Source: Novosphingobium album (ex Hu et al. 2023) (GTDB lineage: Bacteria > Pseudomonadota > Alphaproteobacteria > Sphingomonadales > Sphingomonadaceae). Taken from it: a stretch of 64,000 nucleotides of DNA. A program made the position numbers and the translations under genes. Positions 52,083 through 60,211 of this stretch are shown piece after piece. The notes under the pieces are model-generated. The model was not told the DNA's origin. It saw nothing but the letters and a program-made list of their open reading frames with translations, and searched no databases. The stretch's first letter is position 1. Each line of letters starts with the position of its first letter. Location: positions 1 through 64,000 of the forward strand of contig NZ_JALHLE010000042.1 of the NCBI RefSeq assembly GCF_022832385.1. Reading direction: 5' to 3'.

Positions 52083-53084
52083 TCACGGCCGGATGATCAA
52101 CCGCCCGGCATTCTTGCCGCTGTAAAGATGGCCGATCGCACCGAGCGCGTGCTCCAGCCCTTCGAGGATTTCATGCCGGACATGCAGGTCACCCCCGGCG
52201 ATCAACCCCTTAATTTCGGCGAAGGCCTGATCAAAGACGCGAAAGTGGTCGAAAACGATGAACCCTTGCCAGGAAAGACGGCGCGTCAACACGTCCCGCT
52301 CGCGCCGCGGCCCCTGAGGCACCGGATTCCAGCTCGATACGGCTGCCGTCCCGCACTGGATTATGCGCGCGCGCGTATTGAGCGCCGGAAACACGGCATC
52401 GGCTATCGATCCTGCTGTATTGTCAAAGAACAGATCGATCCCCTGGGGACATGCCCTCCCGACAGCCTCCGCCAGACTGCCTTCGCCCTTGTAGTTCAAG
52501 GCCGCATCATATCCGAATTCGCTGGTGGCGATGCTTACCTTGTCGTCACCGCCGGTGATGCCCACCACGCGTGCACCGGAAGCCTTGGCCAGTTGCCCGG
52601 CGATGCTGCCGACCCCGCCAGCGCATGTCGTGACCATGACGGTATCGCCCGCCTGCACGCGCCCCAGATGCCGGATTCCCACCCAGGCCGTCAGCCCGTT
52701 CAGACCAAGAGCACTGAGCCAGTATTCGGCCGGGGCATCGGCCAGGTCGATCTTCCACAGAAGGTCGTCTGCACTGGCGGCAGCAAACTGTTGCCAGCCA
52801 AGCCAGCCGTAAACAAGGTCTCCGGCGCTGTATTGCGCTGACCGGCTTTCGACCACCCGGCCAACGCCATTGGCGCGCATGATCTCGCCATCGCCCACCG
52901 TCATGTAATTGCGCTCGCGGCTTAGCCAGCCGCGCATACCGGGATCAACCGCCGCGAAAATCACTTCAACAAGGCAGCCGCCTTCGGGACAGCGCGGCAG
53001 GACTTCATCGGCAACCGCGAAATTGGCAGCGGACGGAATACCGTCTGCCCGGCTGGTTACGCGGACAACTTTGTTTGATGTCAT
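52083..53084 (-). CDS. NADP-dependent MDR oxidoreductase (CurA-like)
   Basis: A 333-residue zinc-independent medium-chain reductase of the curcumin-reductase/leukotriene B4 dehydrogenase type. It has the AAVDPGMRGWL N-terminal signature, the nucleotide loop TTCAGGVGSIAGQLAKASGARVVG and DLFFDNTAGSIADAV. Members reduce the C=C bond of alpha,beta-unsaturated ketones with NADPH. It sits alone on the minus strand, divergent from the molybdoenzyme operon. A role in reducing an enone produced during ring or side-chain breakdown is plausible. Confidence 0.87.
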   Translation of the reverse strand: MTSNKVVRVTSRADGIPSAANFAVADEVLPRCPEGGCLVEVIFAAVDPGMRGWLSRERNYMTVGDGEIMRANGVGRVVESRSAQYSAGDLVYGWLGWQQFAAASADDLLWKIDLADAPAEYWLSALGLNGLTAWVGIRHLGRVQAGDTVMVTTCAGGVGSIAGQLAKASGARVVGITGGDDKVSIATSEFGYDAALNYKGEGSLAEAVGRACPQGIDLFFDNTAGSIADAVFPALNTRARIIQCGTAAVSSWNPVPQGPRRERDVLTRRLSWQGFIVFDHFRVFDQAFAEIKGLIAGGDLHVRHEILEGLEHALGAIGHLYSGKNAGRLIIRP

Positions 53085-53346
53085 TGGGGATCCACAGATG
53101 TCTCGCCCGGCGCAAATCGAGCCGGTGCGCTATGTTCAAGAGCGGGACCACTACGGCCATAAAATATATTCAAGCCACCTGCCCCTCCACCAAAATGCCA
53201 GATGATGGACAACTTCATACATTGCGATGCCGCTTTAGCAATGGACGGTTGAAATAAAATATATATTATGACACCCAATCAGATGCCGAGTCCGCCCGCG
53301 CAAGCCGGGCCGCAAACGACCGGCGTGAATTGGTTGGGAGAGCATC
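53085..53346. promoter_or_regulatory. Divergent promoter region with two AT-rich palindromes
   Basis: The 262-bp gap contains AAAATATATT at 53161-53170, 77 bp upstream of the CurA-like start. It also contains AATATATATT at 53258-53267, 79 bp upstream of the molybdoenzyme TTG. The matching distance to each divergent start suggests one operator per promoter. Confidence 0.6.
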
Positions 53347-56331
53347 TTGGACTTGAATGCGATGCGTCTGAAGGCGACGCTGATGGCTCTGCCAAAGCTG
53401 TTTACCTTCAAGGCACGCCAGAGCGCCGCCTTCAAGGCGTTCCTGGGCCAGCGGAACTGCGTTGTGCAGCTTCGGCTGAAGGACGGCAGCATCGGGCGCT
53501 ATCTTGAATTTGATGGCGGCCGCGTCCGCTCTGCTTCGGGGCTGCACCCCGCACCAGACATGGTGATGCAGTTCAAGGATAGCGCCACGGCCGTCGCGAT
53601 GCTGACGCCGCCGATCGACTATGGCGAGCTGATCCATGCCGGCAAGAATTTCCGCATCGCCCTGATGGGCGACGAGGAGGTCATCGCCTGGTTCGCGCAG
53701 CTGGCGTCCCGGCTGCAGTCCGACGGGTGGAAGTTTGGCGAAGCGATGCCCGACGGGTCTACACGCTACACCCAGATGACGAACGGCGGCCCGCTCCACG
53801 TCTATGTGCGCGACGGCCGCATCCTGCGCACCGATGTGATCGAATTCGGAGCGGACGATCCGGAGCCCTGGACGATCGAGGCGCGCGGCCGCCGCTTCTC
53901 GCCGCAGCGCAAGGGCTGCGTCGCGCCGCATTCGCTGACTCTCAAGTCCACGGTCTATTCGGAAGACCGCATTCTCTATCCGATGAAGCGCGTCGATTTC
54001 GATCCGTCAGGAGAGCGCAACCCTCAGAACAGGGGCATCTCTGGCTACGAAAGGATCAGCTGGGACGAAGCGCTCGACATCGTTGGATCGGAAATTCTCC
54101 GGCAGAAAAGGGTCCATGGCCCCGGCGCGATCGCGCTGGCGCATCCCTCGCACCACCAGTGGGGCAATGTCGGCTACTATCTGTCGGCGATGATGCGCTT
54201 CGGCAATACGGTCGGCGTCACCCGTGTCGTGCTCAATCCCGACAGCTGGGAAGGCTGGTACTGGGGGGCAATGCACCACCACGGCGGCTCCATGCGGCTG
54301 GGAACCGGATCGGGTTACGGCACGCTTGAGGATGCCCTGAAAGAGGCCGACCAGATCGTCTATTGGTCCGCCGACCCGGAATCGCAGTTCGGCGGCTATT
54401 CCGGCACCGAAGCCAGCCAGCGCCGCCTGTGGGCGAAGGAACTGGGCATCGAGGCGATCCACATCAATCCGCATTACAGCCCGACGGCGGCGTTCACGGG
54501 CGGCAAGTGGTTCCCGATCGTCCCGGGCACCGACACCGCGCTCGCACTCGCGCTGATGTACGTGTGGATCACCGAAGACACGTACGATCATCATTTCGTC
54601 GAAAATCGCTCCACGGGCTTCGAGGAGTGGAAGGATTATATCCTCGGCAAGACGGACGGGGTGCCCAAGACGCCCGAATGGCAGGAGGGCGAAACCGGAA
54701 TTGCCGCGCGCGATTGCCGGTCACTCGCGCGAAGCTGGGCCAGCAAGAAGACCTATCTCGGCGTCGGCATGGCCGGTCTGGGGTTCGGCGGCGCCTGCCG
54801 CAATGCCAGCGGCATCCAGTGGGCGCGCGCGATGGTGATGCTCATGGCCATGCAAGGCTGGGGCCGGCCGGGCGTGAACCTCGGCAATCTTGCCATGGGA
54901 ACGCCGGTCGATCTTGAGTTCTATTTCCCCGGTTATGCCGATGGCGGCATGTCTGGCGAACTGCAGAACACCGCTTCGGCCACCAACAATTACGTGCGGA
55001 TGCCGCACCTCCTCTCGATGAACCCGGTGCGCCAGATTGTACCGCGCCAGCGCTTGCCCGAAGCCATTCTCGACGGGAAAGCCACAGGCTACCTGCTCGA
55101 TCCCACCAGCATCGAAGCGCAGTTCATGCCGTTTGAATACCCCGCACCGGGCTATTCAAAGATCCACATGCTCTACCGCTATGGCGGGTCCGCCATGGGG
55201 ACGATCGCCGACTCCTCGCGCTTTGCGAAAATGTACCGTTCGCCCGAACTGGAATGCGTCGTTTCGCAAAGCATCTGGATGGAGGGCGAAACCGGCTTTG
55301 CCGACATCATCCTGCCCGCCTGCACCCAGTTCGAGCGCTTCGACATCGGCGAATGGAACAACACCGGCGGCTTCGGATTCCATTGGCAATCGGCGGTCAA
55401 CCACCGGGTTATCGCGCTCCAGCACAAGTGCATCGAGCCGCTGGGAGAATCCCGCTCCGACTACCAGATACTCTGGGACGTCTGCAAAAGGATCGGGCTC
55501 GGCAATTATTTCTCGGAAGGCTGCAGCGAACTCGACTGGGCGAAGCGCGTCTATGAATCGTCCGACGTGGCCAAGCATATCAGCTGGAAGGACCTGTGCC
55601 GGAAGGGCTATTACATCGTGCCCCCGGAACCGCCGGCCCTCCGCGCGCCGGTGGACATGCGCTGGTTTTACGAGGGGCGGCCCAAAGACGTGCCGGAGCC
55701 GTTCCCGCTTCCCGGCGGCTACAGCGACAAATGGCTGCACGGCCTGCAGACGCAATCGAGCAAGTTCGAGTTCATTCCTAGTTCGCTCAAACGGCTTGAC
55801 CCCGAACAGGCGGACCGGCCCGCGCTGATGCGCTATACCCGTCCGTTCGAGGGCGCGCGTGACGGCGAGCGCTACAAGCGCTTCCCGATCCAGTTGCTGA
55901 CGCCGCACCAGCGGTTCAGCTTCCACACCTCCCAGGATGGCAAAGGCAGCGCGATCAGCGATCTGGCTGACCACCGGATGCCGATCGGCGGGCACTATTA
56001 TCAAATCGTCCGCATCTCTCCGTCCGATGCTGCCAGCCGGGGCATCGGGCACCGCCAGCTGGTCAAGGTATGGAATGACCAGGGCGCAGTGATCTGTGCT
56101 GCAGAAGTGACGCCGCGGCTGGTGGAGGGCGTCGCCCATTCCTACGAATCCTCGGCCAGCTACAAACCCATCGGCGAGCCCGGCGCATCGCCCGACATCG
56201 GCGGTTGCATGAACATCCTCACGCCCAACCGGATGCAGGCGGACGGAACCGTCGCTTCGGCAGGATCGCTGTGCATGGTCGAGATTGAACCCTGGTCCGG
56301 AGACGGCGCCATTCAGGAGGCCGCGGAATGA
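53347..56331 (+). CDS. Molybdopterin enzyme large subunit, transhydroxylase/resorcinol-hydroxylase-like, with extra N-terminal domain
   Basis: A 994-residue DMSO-reductase-family protein closely resembling the large subunit of Pelobacter pyrogallol-phloroglucinol transhydroxylase (about 875 residues). Shared blocks include NPDSWEGW, FYFPGYADGG, YPAPGYSKIHML and SQSIWMEGE. Asp299-Ser300 (Mo ligand) and His269 keep the 30-residue spacing of His144/Asp174/Ser175, as I recall them. No N-terminal Cys cluster is present, as in that enzyme. Residues 1-125 precede the usual start of the family (about GGPLHVYVRDGRI, 147) and look like an SCP2-type lipid/sterol-binding domain. The start is a TTG at 53347 with GGGAG upstream; the next ATG (53362) has no site. 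There is no Tat signal, so it is cytoplasmic. It would hydroxylate, dehydroxylate or transhydroxylate a polyphenol. Confidence 0.85.
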   Translation: MDLNAMRLKATLMALPKLFTFKARQSAAFKAFLGQRNCVVQLRLKDGSIGRYLEFDGGRVRSASGLHPAPDMVMQFKDSATAVAMLTPPIDYGELIHAGKNFRIALMGDEEVIAWFAQLASRLQSDGWKFGEAMPDGSTRYTQMTNGGPLHVYVRDGRILRTDVIEFGADDPEPWTIEARGRRFSPQRKGCVAPHSLTLKSTVYSEDRILYPMKRVDFDPSGERNPQNRGISGYERISWDEALDIVGSEILRQKRVHGPGAIALAHPSHHQWGNVGYYLSAMMRFGNTVGVTRVVLNPDSWEGWYWGAMHHHGGSMRLGTGSGYGTLEDALKEADQIVYWSADPESQFGGYSGTEASQRRLWAKELGIEAIHINPHYSPTAAFTGGKWFPIVPGTDTALALALMYVWITEDTYDHHFVENRSTGFEEWKDYILGKTDGVPKTPEWQEGETGIAARDCRSLARSWASKKTYLGVGMAGLGFGGACRNASGIQWARAMVMLMAMQGWGRPGVNLGNLAMGTPVDLEFYFPGYADGGMSGELQNTASATNNYVRMPHLLSMNPVRQIVPRQRLPEAILDGKATGYLLDPTSIEAQFMPFEYPAPGYSKIHMLYRYGGSAMGTIADSSRFAKMYRSPELECVVSQSIWMEGETGFADIILPACTQFERFDIGEWNNTGGFGFHWQSAVNHRVIALQHKCIEPLGESRSDYQILWDVCKRIGLGNYFSEGCSELDWAKRVYESSDVAKHISWKDLCRKGYYIVPPEPPALRAPVDMRWFYEGRPKDVPEPFPLPGGYSDKWLHGLQTQSSKFEFIPSSLKRLDPEQADRPALMRYTRPFEGARDGERYKRFPIQLLTPHQRFSFHTSQDGKGSAISDLADHRMPIGGHYYQIVRISPSDAASRGIGHRQLVKVWNDQGAVICAAEVTPRLVEGVAHSYESSASYKPIGEPGASPDIGGCMNILTPNRMQADGTVASAGSLCMVEIEPWSGDGAIQEAAE

Positions 56332-57173
56332 CCAAGTGGAACCTCATTTTCGACGTGGCGCGCTGCAACAGCTGTAACAACTGCGTGCTGGCGACCAAGG
56401 ACGAATACCTGTTCAACCGCTTCGACGGATACAGTGAACCGGCCCCGCGCCTCGGCGACCTGTGGCTGACCTTGCAGCGCAAGGAACGCGGCAAGGCGCC
56501 GATGATGGACGTTTCGCACTACATCACGACATGCCAGCAATGCGACAACGCGCCGTGCATATCGGAAAGGAGCAAAGGCGTTATCACCAAGCGCGCCGAT
56601 GGCATTGTTACGATCGATCCGGCGGCAGCCAATGGACGCAAGGATCTGGTGGAGACCTGCCCCTACGGCCAGATCTTCTGGAACGAGGAACTGCAGGTTC
56701 CGCAGAAGTGGTCCTTCGACGCGCACCTGATCGACGCCGGCCGCAAGGAGCCGCGCTGCGTAACCGCCTGTCCGACCCGCGCCATCGAAGCAGTCAAGCT
56801 GGATGATGCGAAAATGGCAGCGCTGGCCAGCGATCAGGACCTGCAGCAACTCAACCCGGAACTCGGGACAAAACCGCGCATCTGGTACCGCAATTTCGAT
56901 CGCGTTACTGCAAACTTCCTCGGCGGCACGGTCGTCAGGGTCCGGGACGGGATCGAGGACAACGTCGAGGGTGTGGAGGTGCGGCTCGCCGTGAACGGCG
57001 AAGTCCACGCGTCATGCCGCACCGACATCTATGGCGACTTCAGGTTCGACCAGCTTCCCGCCCCCATCGAAGGCTCGCTGCAAGTGCTGGCGGACGACGG
57101 CAGGCTCCTTGCCGCCCTTGACTTCCAAATCACGGAAAGCCGCTACCTCGGCATCATCGAAATCGACGCGTAA
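56328..57173 (+). CDS. Ferredoxin-type small subunit of the molybdoenzyme with C-terminal beta-barrel domain
   Basis: A 281-residue partner whose ATG overlaps the large-subunit stop (ATGA). Residues 1-160 form a ferredoxin domain with nine Cys: 13, 16, 19, 69, 72, 77, 111, 144 and 148. Residues about 195-281 form a transthyretin/Cna-B-like beta-sandwich (VEVRLAVNGEVHASCRTDIY), the two-part architecture of the Pelobacter transhydroxylase small subunit. The characterised protein has twelve Cys for three [4Fe-4S] clusters, as I recall. Here the position after CNNC reads Thr23, and the segment QKWSFDAH replaces a CxxC, so only two clusters are likely. It passes electrons to or from the Mo site. 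Confidence 0.85.
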   Translation: MTKWNLIFDVARCNSCNNCVLATKDEYLFNRFDGYSEPAPRLGDLWLTLQRKERGKAPMMDVSHYITTCQQCDNAPCISERSKGVITKRADGIVTIDPAAANGRKDLVETCPYGQIFWNEELQVPQKWSFDAHLIDAGRKEPRCVTACPTRAIEAVKLDDAKMAALASDQDLQQLNPELGTKPRIWYRNFDRVTANFLGGTVVRVRDGIEDNVEGVEVRLAVNGEVHASCRTDIYGDFRFDQLPAPIEGSLQVLADDGRLLAALDFQITESRYLGIIEIDA

Positions 57174-57198
57174 CCCGCTCGACATACAAGGAAATACT

Positions 57199-58128
57199 AT
57201 GTCAAAGTCTGTGATCATCACGTGCGCGATCACCGGTTCGCTGCACACCCCCTCGATGTCGCCCTATTTGCCGATCACGCCGGACCAGATCGCGGCGGAA
57301 TCGATTGCGGCAGCCGAAGCCGGGGCGGCCATCCTGCACATGCACGCGCGGGATCCCGAAACGGGCAAACCGACACCCGACACAGAGGTCTATCGCCAGT
57401 TTCTGCCGCGCATCAAACAATCGACCGATGCGGTGGTCAACATCACCACCGGCGGTGCACCGGGCATGACGATGGACGAACGCCTTGCCGCTGCGGAATG
57501 GGCCAGCCCGGAGATGACCTCGCTCAACATGGGGTCGCTCAACTTTGCGCTGTTTCCCGTTCTCGATCGCCTGAAGGAATTCAAGCACCCGTGGGAAGCA
57601 GCCTTTCTCGAAGGCAGCCGTGACGCTGTCTTCAAGAACACCTTCAAGGACATAGAGCAAATCATCGAACGGCTGGGCAAAGGCCATGGCTGCAGGTTCG
57701 AGTTCGAATGCTACGATGTCGGGCACCTCTACAACCTCGCCCATTTCGTGGACCGGAAACTCTATGAACCGCCGCTGTTCATCCAGTTCTGCCTGGGCAT
57801 TCTGGGCGGGGCCGGCGCGGAGATCGACAATCTCCTGTTCATGGTCCGCACGGCCGAGCGCCTGTTCGGCGATGCTTTCGAATGGTCGGTCCTGGGCGCC
57901 GGACGCCATCAGATGCCGATGTGCGTGCAGAATGTTCTGCTGGGCGGCAACGCGCGTGTCGGTCTGGAAGACAGCCTGATGATCGAACGCGGCAAGCTGG
58001 CCACATCCAATGCCGAGCAGGTGACCAAGCTGGCGGGCATCGTGCGCACCATGGGATATGATGTGGCCACGCCCGACCAGGCCCGCGAACGCCTTGGTCT
58101 GAAGGGCGCGGACCAGGTGCGCTTCTGA
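57199..58128 (+). CDS. Beta-keto acid cleavage enzyme (BKACE, DUF849 family)
   Basis: A 309-residue TIM-barrel enzyme of the 3-keto-5-aminohexanoate cleavage family. Visible are ITCAITGS near the N terminus, the zinc-binding HMHARDPETGKPT (HxH), NITTGGAPGMTMDER, SLNMGSLNFAL and WSVLGAGRHQMP. Members condense a beta-keto acid with acetyl-CoA and release acetoacetate plus a new CoA ester. It starts 25 bp after the ferredoxin subunit in the same operon with AAGGA upstream. In anaerobic phloroglucinol degradation a relative acts as triacetate acetoacetate-lyase, so cleavage of a dearomatised diketo acid is an attractive guess. Confidence 0.87.
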   Translation: MSKSVIITCAITGSLHTPSMSPYLPITPDQIAAESIAAAEAGAAILHMHARDPETGKPTPDTEVYRQFLPRIKQSTDAVVNITTGGAPGMTMDERLAAAEWASPEMTSLNMGSLNFALFPVLDRLKEFKHPWEAAFLEGSRDAVFKNTFKDIEQIIERLGKGHGCRFEFECYDVGHLYNLAHFVDRKLYEPPLFIQFCLGILGGAGAEIDNLLFMVRTAERLFGDAFEWSVLGAGRHQMPMCVQNVLLGGNARVGLEDSLMIERGKLATSNAEQVTKLAGIVRTMGYDVATPDQARERLGLKGADQVRF

Positions 58129-58154
58129 CGCGGCACGGCATCAAACCGCCTTTT

Positions 58155-58186
58155 ACAGGGGCACGGATATCCGTGCCCCTGTTTTG
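58155..58186 (+). terminator. Terminator of the molybdoenzyme-BKACE operon
   Basis: A perfect 28-bp palindrome (14-bp arms, ACAGGGGCACGGAT and complement, 58155-58182) followed by a short T run, 27 bp after the BKACE stop. Confidence 0.85.
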
Positions 58187-58320
58187 CTCTGTGCCAGCAG
58201 GACAGGGCCGTGACAAATTGATTCCGGCAGCGCTGTGGCGGCCAACGGGCTTTGGCAGCGGCGCCCGCAGCCACCGCTCCGAACTGCCGCCGCCAGGCGC
58301 AAAGCGAGTACCCGTTGCAG

Positions 58321-58351
58321 CGCCCCGCAGCGAAGCTTTCGCTGCGGGGCG
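58321..58351. terminator. Inverted repeat downstream of the VOC gene
   Basis: A 14-bp GC-rich stem with a 3-base loop, 74 bp beyond the VOC stop (58425). It is a possible minus-strand terminator, but no T-tract follows. The rest of 58183-58424 holds nothing recognisable. Confidence 0.45.
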
Positions 58352-58424
58352 ACCTTGCCCGGTTATCGCCTCCAGTTCTCAAAATCGGGACCGGAGGCGT
58401 ACCGGATTCCGGGAGACTGTTCGG

Positions 58425-59027
58425 TCAGCCCTCCAGGGGCGCAGGGAATTGTGCCATCACCAGGTCAGGTAAAATGACCGGGCGCGCAAAGAGCTTCGCG
58501 GTATCCTCGCCGGCGCGATAGCGGCTGATCAGATCTTCGGCATCGACTTTGACGCCGATCGGATTCACCTCGAAATCGCTCTGTTCAAACCATTCGTTGG
58601 CTGCCGCCGCATTTTCCTGAATGTCGAACTGCAATTCCACATGATTGCCGTCCGGATCGTTGTAGTAGAAGGAAATGGTCGGGCCATGATTGATCGTCCA
58701 GTAGGGTTCGATACCAATCGACTTGAGCCGTTCATACGTCGCGAAGAGTTCATCGGGCGAGGCATAAGTAAAGGCGACGTGGTCGAATCCGATCGCCATA
58801 GGCTGGTGCTCGGTGAGGCCGGGCAGGCGCGCGATGGCAATGCGGTGGTGTTCCTCGTCATAGGTCAGGAAATAGACCATTGCGTTGCCCATCGAGACCT
58901 GTGCCTCCAGGACGTCGCAATACCACTGGACAAGCTTTTCCGGCTGGGGCGTCCTGAAAACCACATGGGCCAGTTGGGGCGCAATTTTACCCCGCTGGGC
59001 AGCGGGTATCGGCAAACCTTTCGACAT
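58425..59027 (-). CDS. Single-domain extradiol dioxygenase-like VOC protein
   Basis: A 200-residue paralogue of the 35556-36200 protein. Iron ligands are His21 (LAHVVFRT), His83 (FDHVAFTY) and Glu131 (HVELQFD). The His pair 60-61 in EEHHRIAI and Tyr121-Tyr122 in ISFYYNDPDG complete the extradiol-type site. The ATG at 59027 has GGAGACGGAG upstream; longer in-frame starts run into the promoter region. It is divergent from a LysR gene that probably regulates it. It may open the ring of the product made by the adjacent molybdoenzyme, but that is conjecture. Confidence 0.83.
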   Translation of the reverse strand: MSKGLPIPAAQRGKIAPQLAHVVFRTPQPEKLVQWYCDVLEAQVSMGNAMVYFLTYDEEHHRIAIARLPGLTEHQPMAIGFDHVAFTYASPDELFATYERLKSIGIEPYWTINHGPTISFYYNDPDGNHVELQFDIQENAAAANEWFEQSDFEVNPIGVKVDAEDLISRYRAGEDTAKLFARPVILPDLVMAQFPAPLEG

Positions 59028-59161
59028 GCTCCGTCTCCATTGAACGTCCGGATTCACTTGCGGCCGGGTGACGCACCTGAAGCGAATGGCAGGTGTATTC
59101 ATCCCGAACCGGTCAGTTCCGGCTTTGATTAGCAAGGCCAAAATAAGCCCGGTCTGCCCCC

Positions 59162-59176
59162 GTGAAAAATTTTCAC
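59162..59176. promoter_or_regulatory. LysR-type operator in the divergent VOC/LysR promoter
   Basis: A perfect GTGAAAA-A-TTTTCAC inverted repeat containing a T-N11-A LysR box (T59163 to A59175). It lies 63 bp before the LysR start and 134 bp before the VOC start. Confidence 0.65.
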
Positions 59177-59239
59177 TTGTGAGCTTCAACATTTCGATCA
59201 GTGATAATTACCGGACAATAACTCACACTGGATGATGTG

Positions 59240-60202
59240 ATGAGAGAACCTGTCAGCCGGCTCAACAGCCTGAATCTGAATCTCCTGAGGACATTGCGAT
59301 CCGTGCTCAAGCATCGCAGCGTGACCAGGGCCGCGGAGGAACTGAACCTCACCCAGGCTGCGGTCAGCAACAATCTGCGCAAGCTGCGTGAGCATTTCAA
59401 CGATGCGCTGGTGGTAAGGGACGGACGCAACCTGAGCCTGACCCCCAGGGCATTGCAGTTAGCCCCCTCGCTGGATGCGGCTCTGGGCGCGCTCGACAAG
59501 GTCATGGCCGCGGAACCCTTCAACCCGGCGCAGTCCCGCCAGAGGTTCCGCATCGCCGCAGCCAGCAACACGGCTGCCATCCTCCTGCCCGCACTTGCTC
59601 GCATTCTGGCCGACGAGGCCCCCGGCGTGTGCGTTCAGGTCGTGAGTGCCACGTCAACGACACCGCAAGACCTGCTCACCAACAAGATCGATCTGATCAT
59701 TGCCCCACGCCAGGTCGCGGTTACCGTCGGGCTGAACCCGGCGGACCCGGTTCAGGGCGTCAGCGCCGAGGATCTGCCGTCCGAGCCCTTCTTCTGCCTG
59801 GTGAACAAGAATTGCGAGGAATTCCGGAACGGGATCAGCGAGGAAGACTATCTGAAGCGTCCTCATGCCAGCTTCTTCCTCGATCTCAACATTTCCGCCA
59901 GCATCGAGCACGGCTTCATCGAGGAACACAGGGTCGGGCAGTTCGACCGTATGCTGACATCCGATTTCACCGTACTGCCTCTCATCGCGGCGGCATCGGA
60001 CCTTATCGTGCTGGTGCCCGAGAGTCTGGCCCGTCTGGCCATCGGCGCATATCCGCTGCGCATGGTGCCCTGCCCGATCCCGATTCCCCGCCTGGAATTG
60101 TGGAGTGTCTGGAACCGGCGGCGCGACAATGACGAGGATCTTGCCTGGTTCCGGCATTTGGTCCGCCGGGGCTTCGATCTGGCCCACCAGCCGAAGTCCT
60201 GA
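59240..60202 (+). CDS. LysR-family transcriptional regulator (NodD-like)
   Basis: A 320-residue LysR protein with the NodD-type N terminus SLNLNLLRTLRSVLKHRSVT, an HTH at about 10-68 (RAAEELNLTQAAVSNNLRKL) and an effector domain from about 95. The ATG at 59240 is preferred over the GTG at 59237. It is divergent from the single-domain dioxygenase gene with a good LysR box between them. NodD-like LysR proteins often respond to flavonoids or other phenolics. It is convergent with the Lrp gene, 9 bp apart. Confidence 0.9.
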   Translation: MREPVSRLNSLNLNLLRTLRSVLKHRSVTRAAEELNLTQAAVSNNLRKLREHFNDALVVRDGRNLSLTPRALQLAPSLDAALGALDKVMAAEPFNPAQSRQRFRIAAASNTAAILLPALARILADEAPGVCVQVVSATSTTPQDLLTNKIDLIIAPRQVAVTVGLNPADPVQGVSAEDLPSEPFFCLVNKNCEEFRNGISEEDYLKRPHASFFLDLNISASIEHGFIEEHRVGQFDRMLTSDFTVLPLIAAASDLIVLVPESLARLAIGAYPLRMVPCPIPIPRLELWSVWNRRRDNDEDLAWFRHLVRRGFDLAHQPKS

Positions 60203-60211
60203 GCGCGGCTA

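Noticed and set aside
51880..52086. A 68-codon minus-strand ORF in the receptor upstream region
   Set aside because: No start signal, overlaps promoter-like AT-rich sites, and no similarity recognised.
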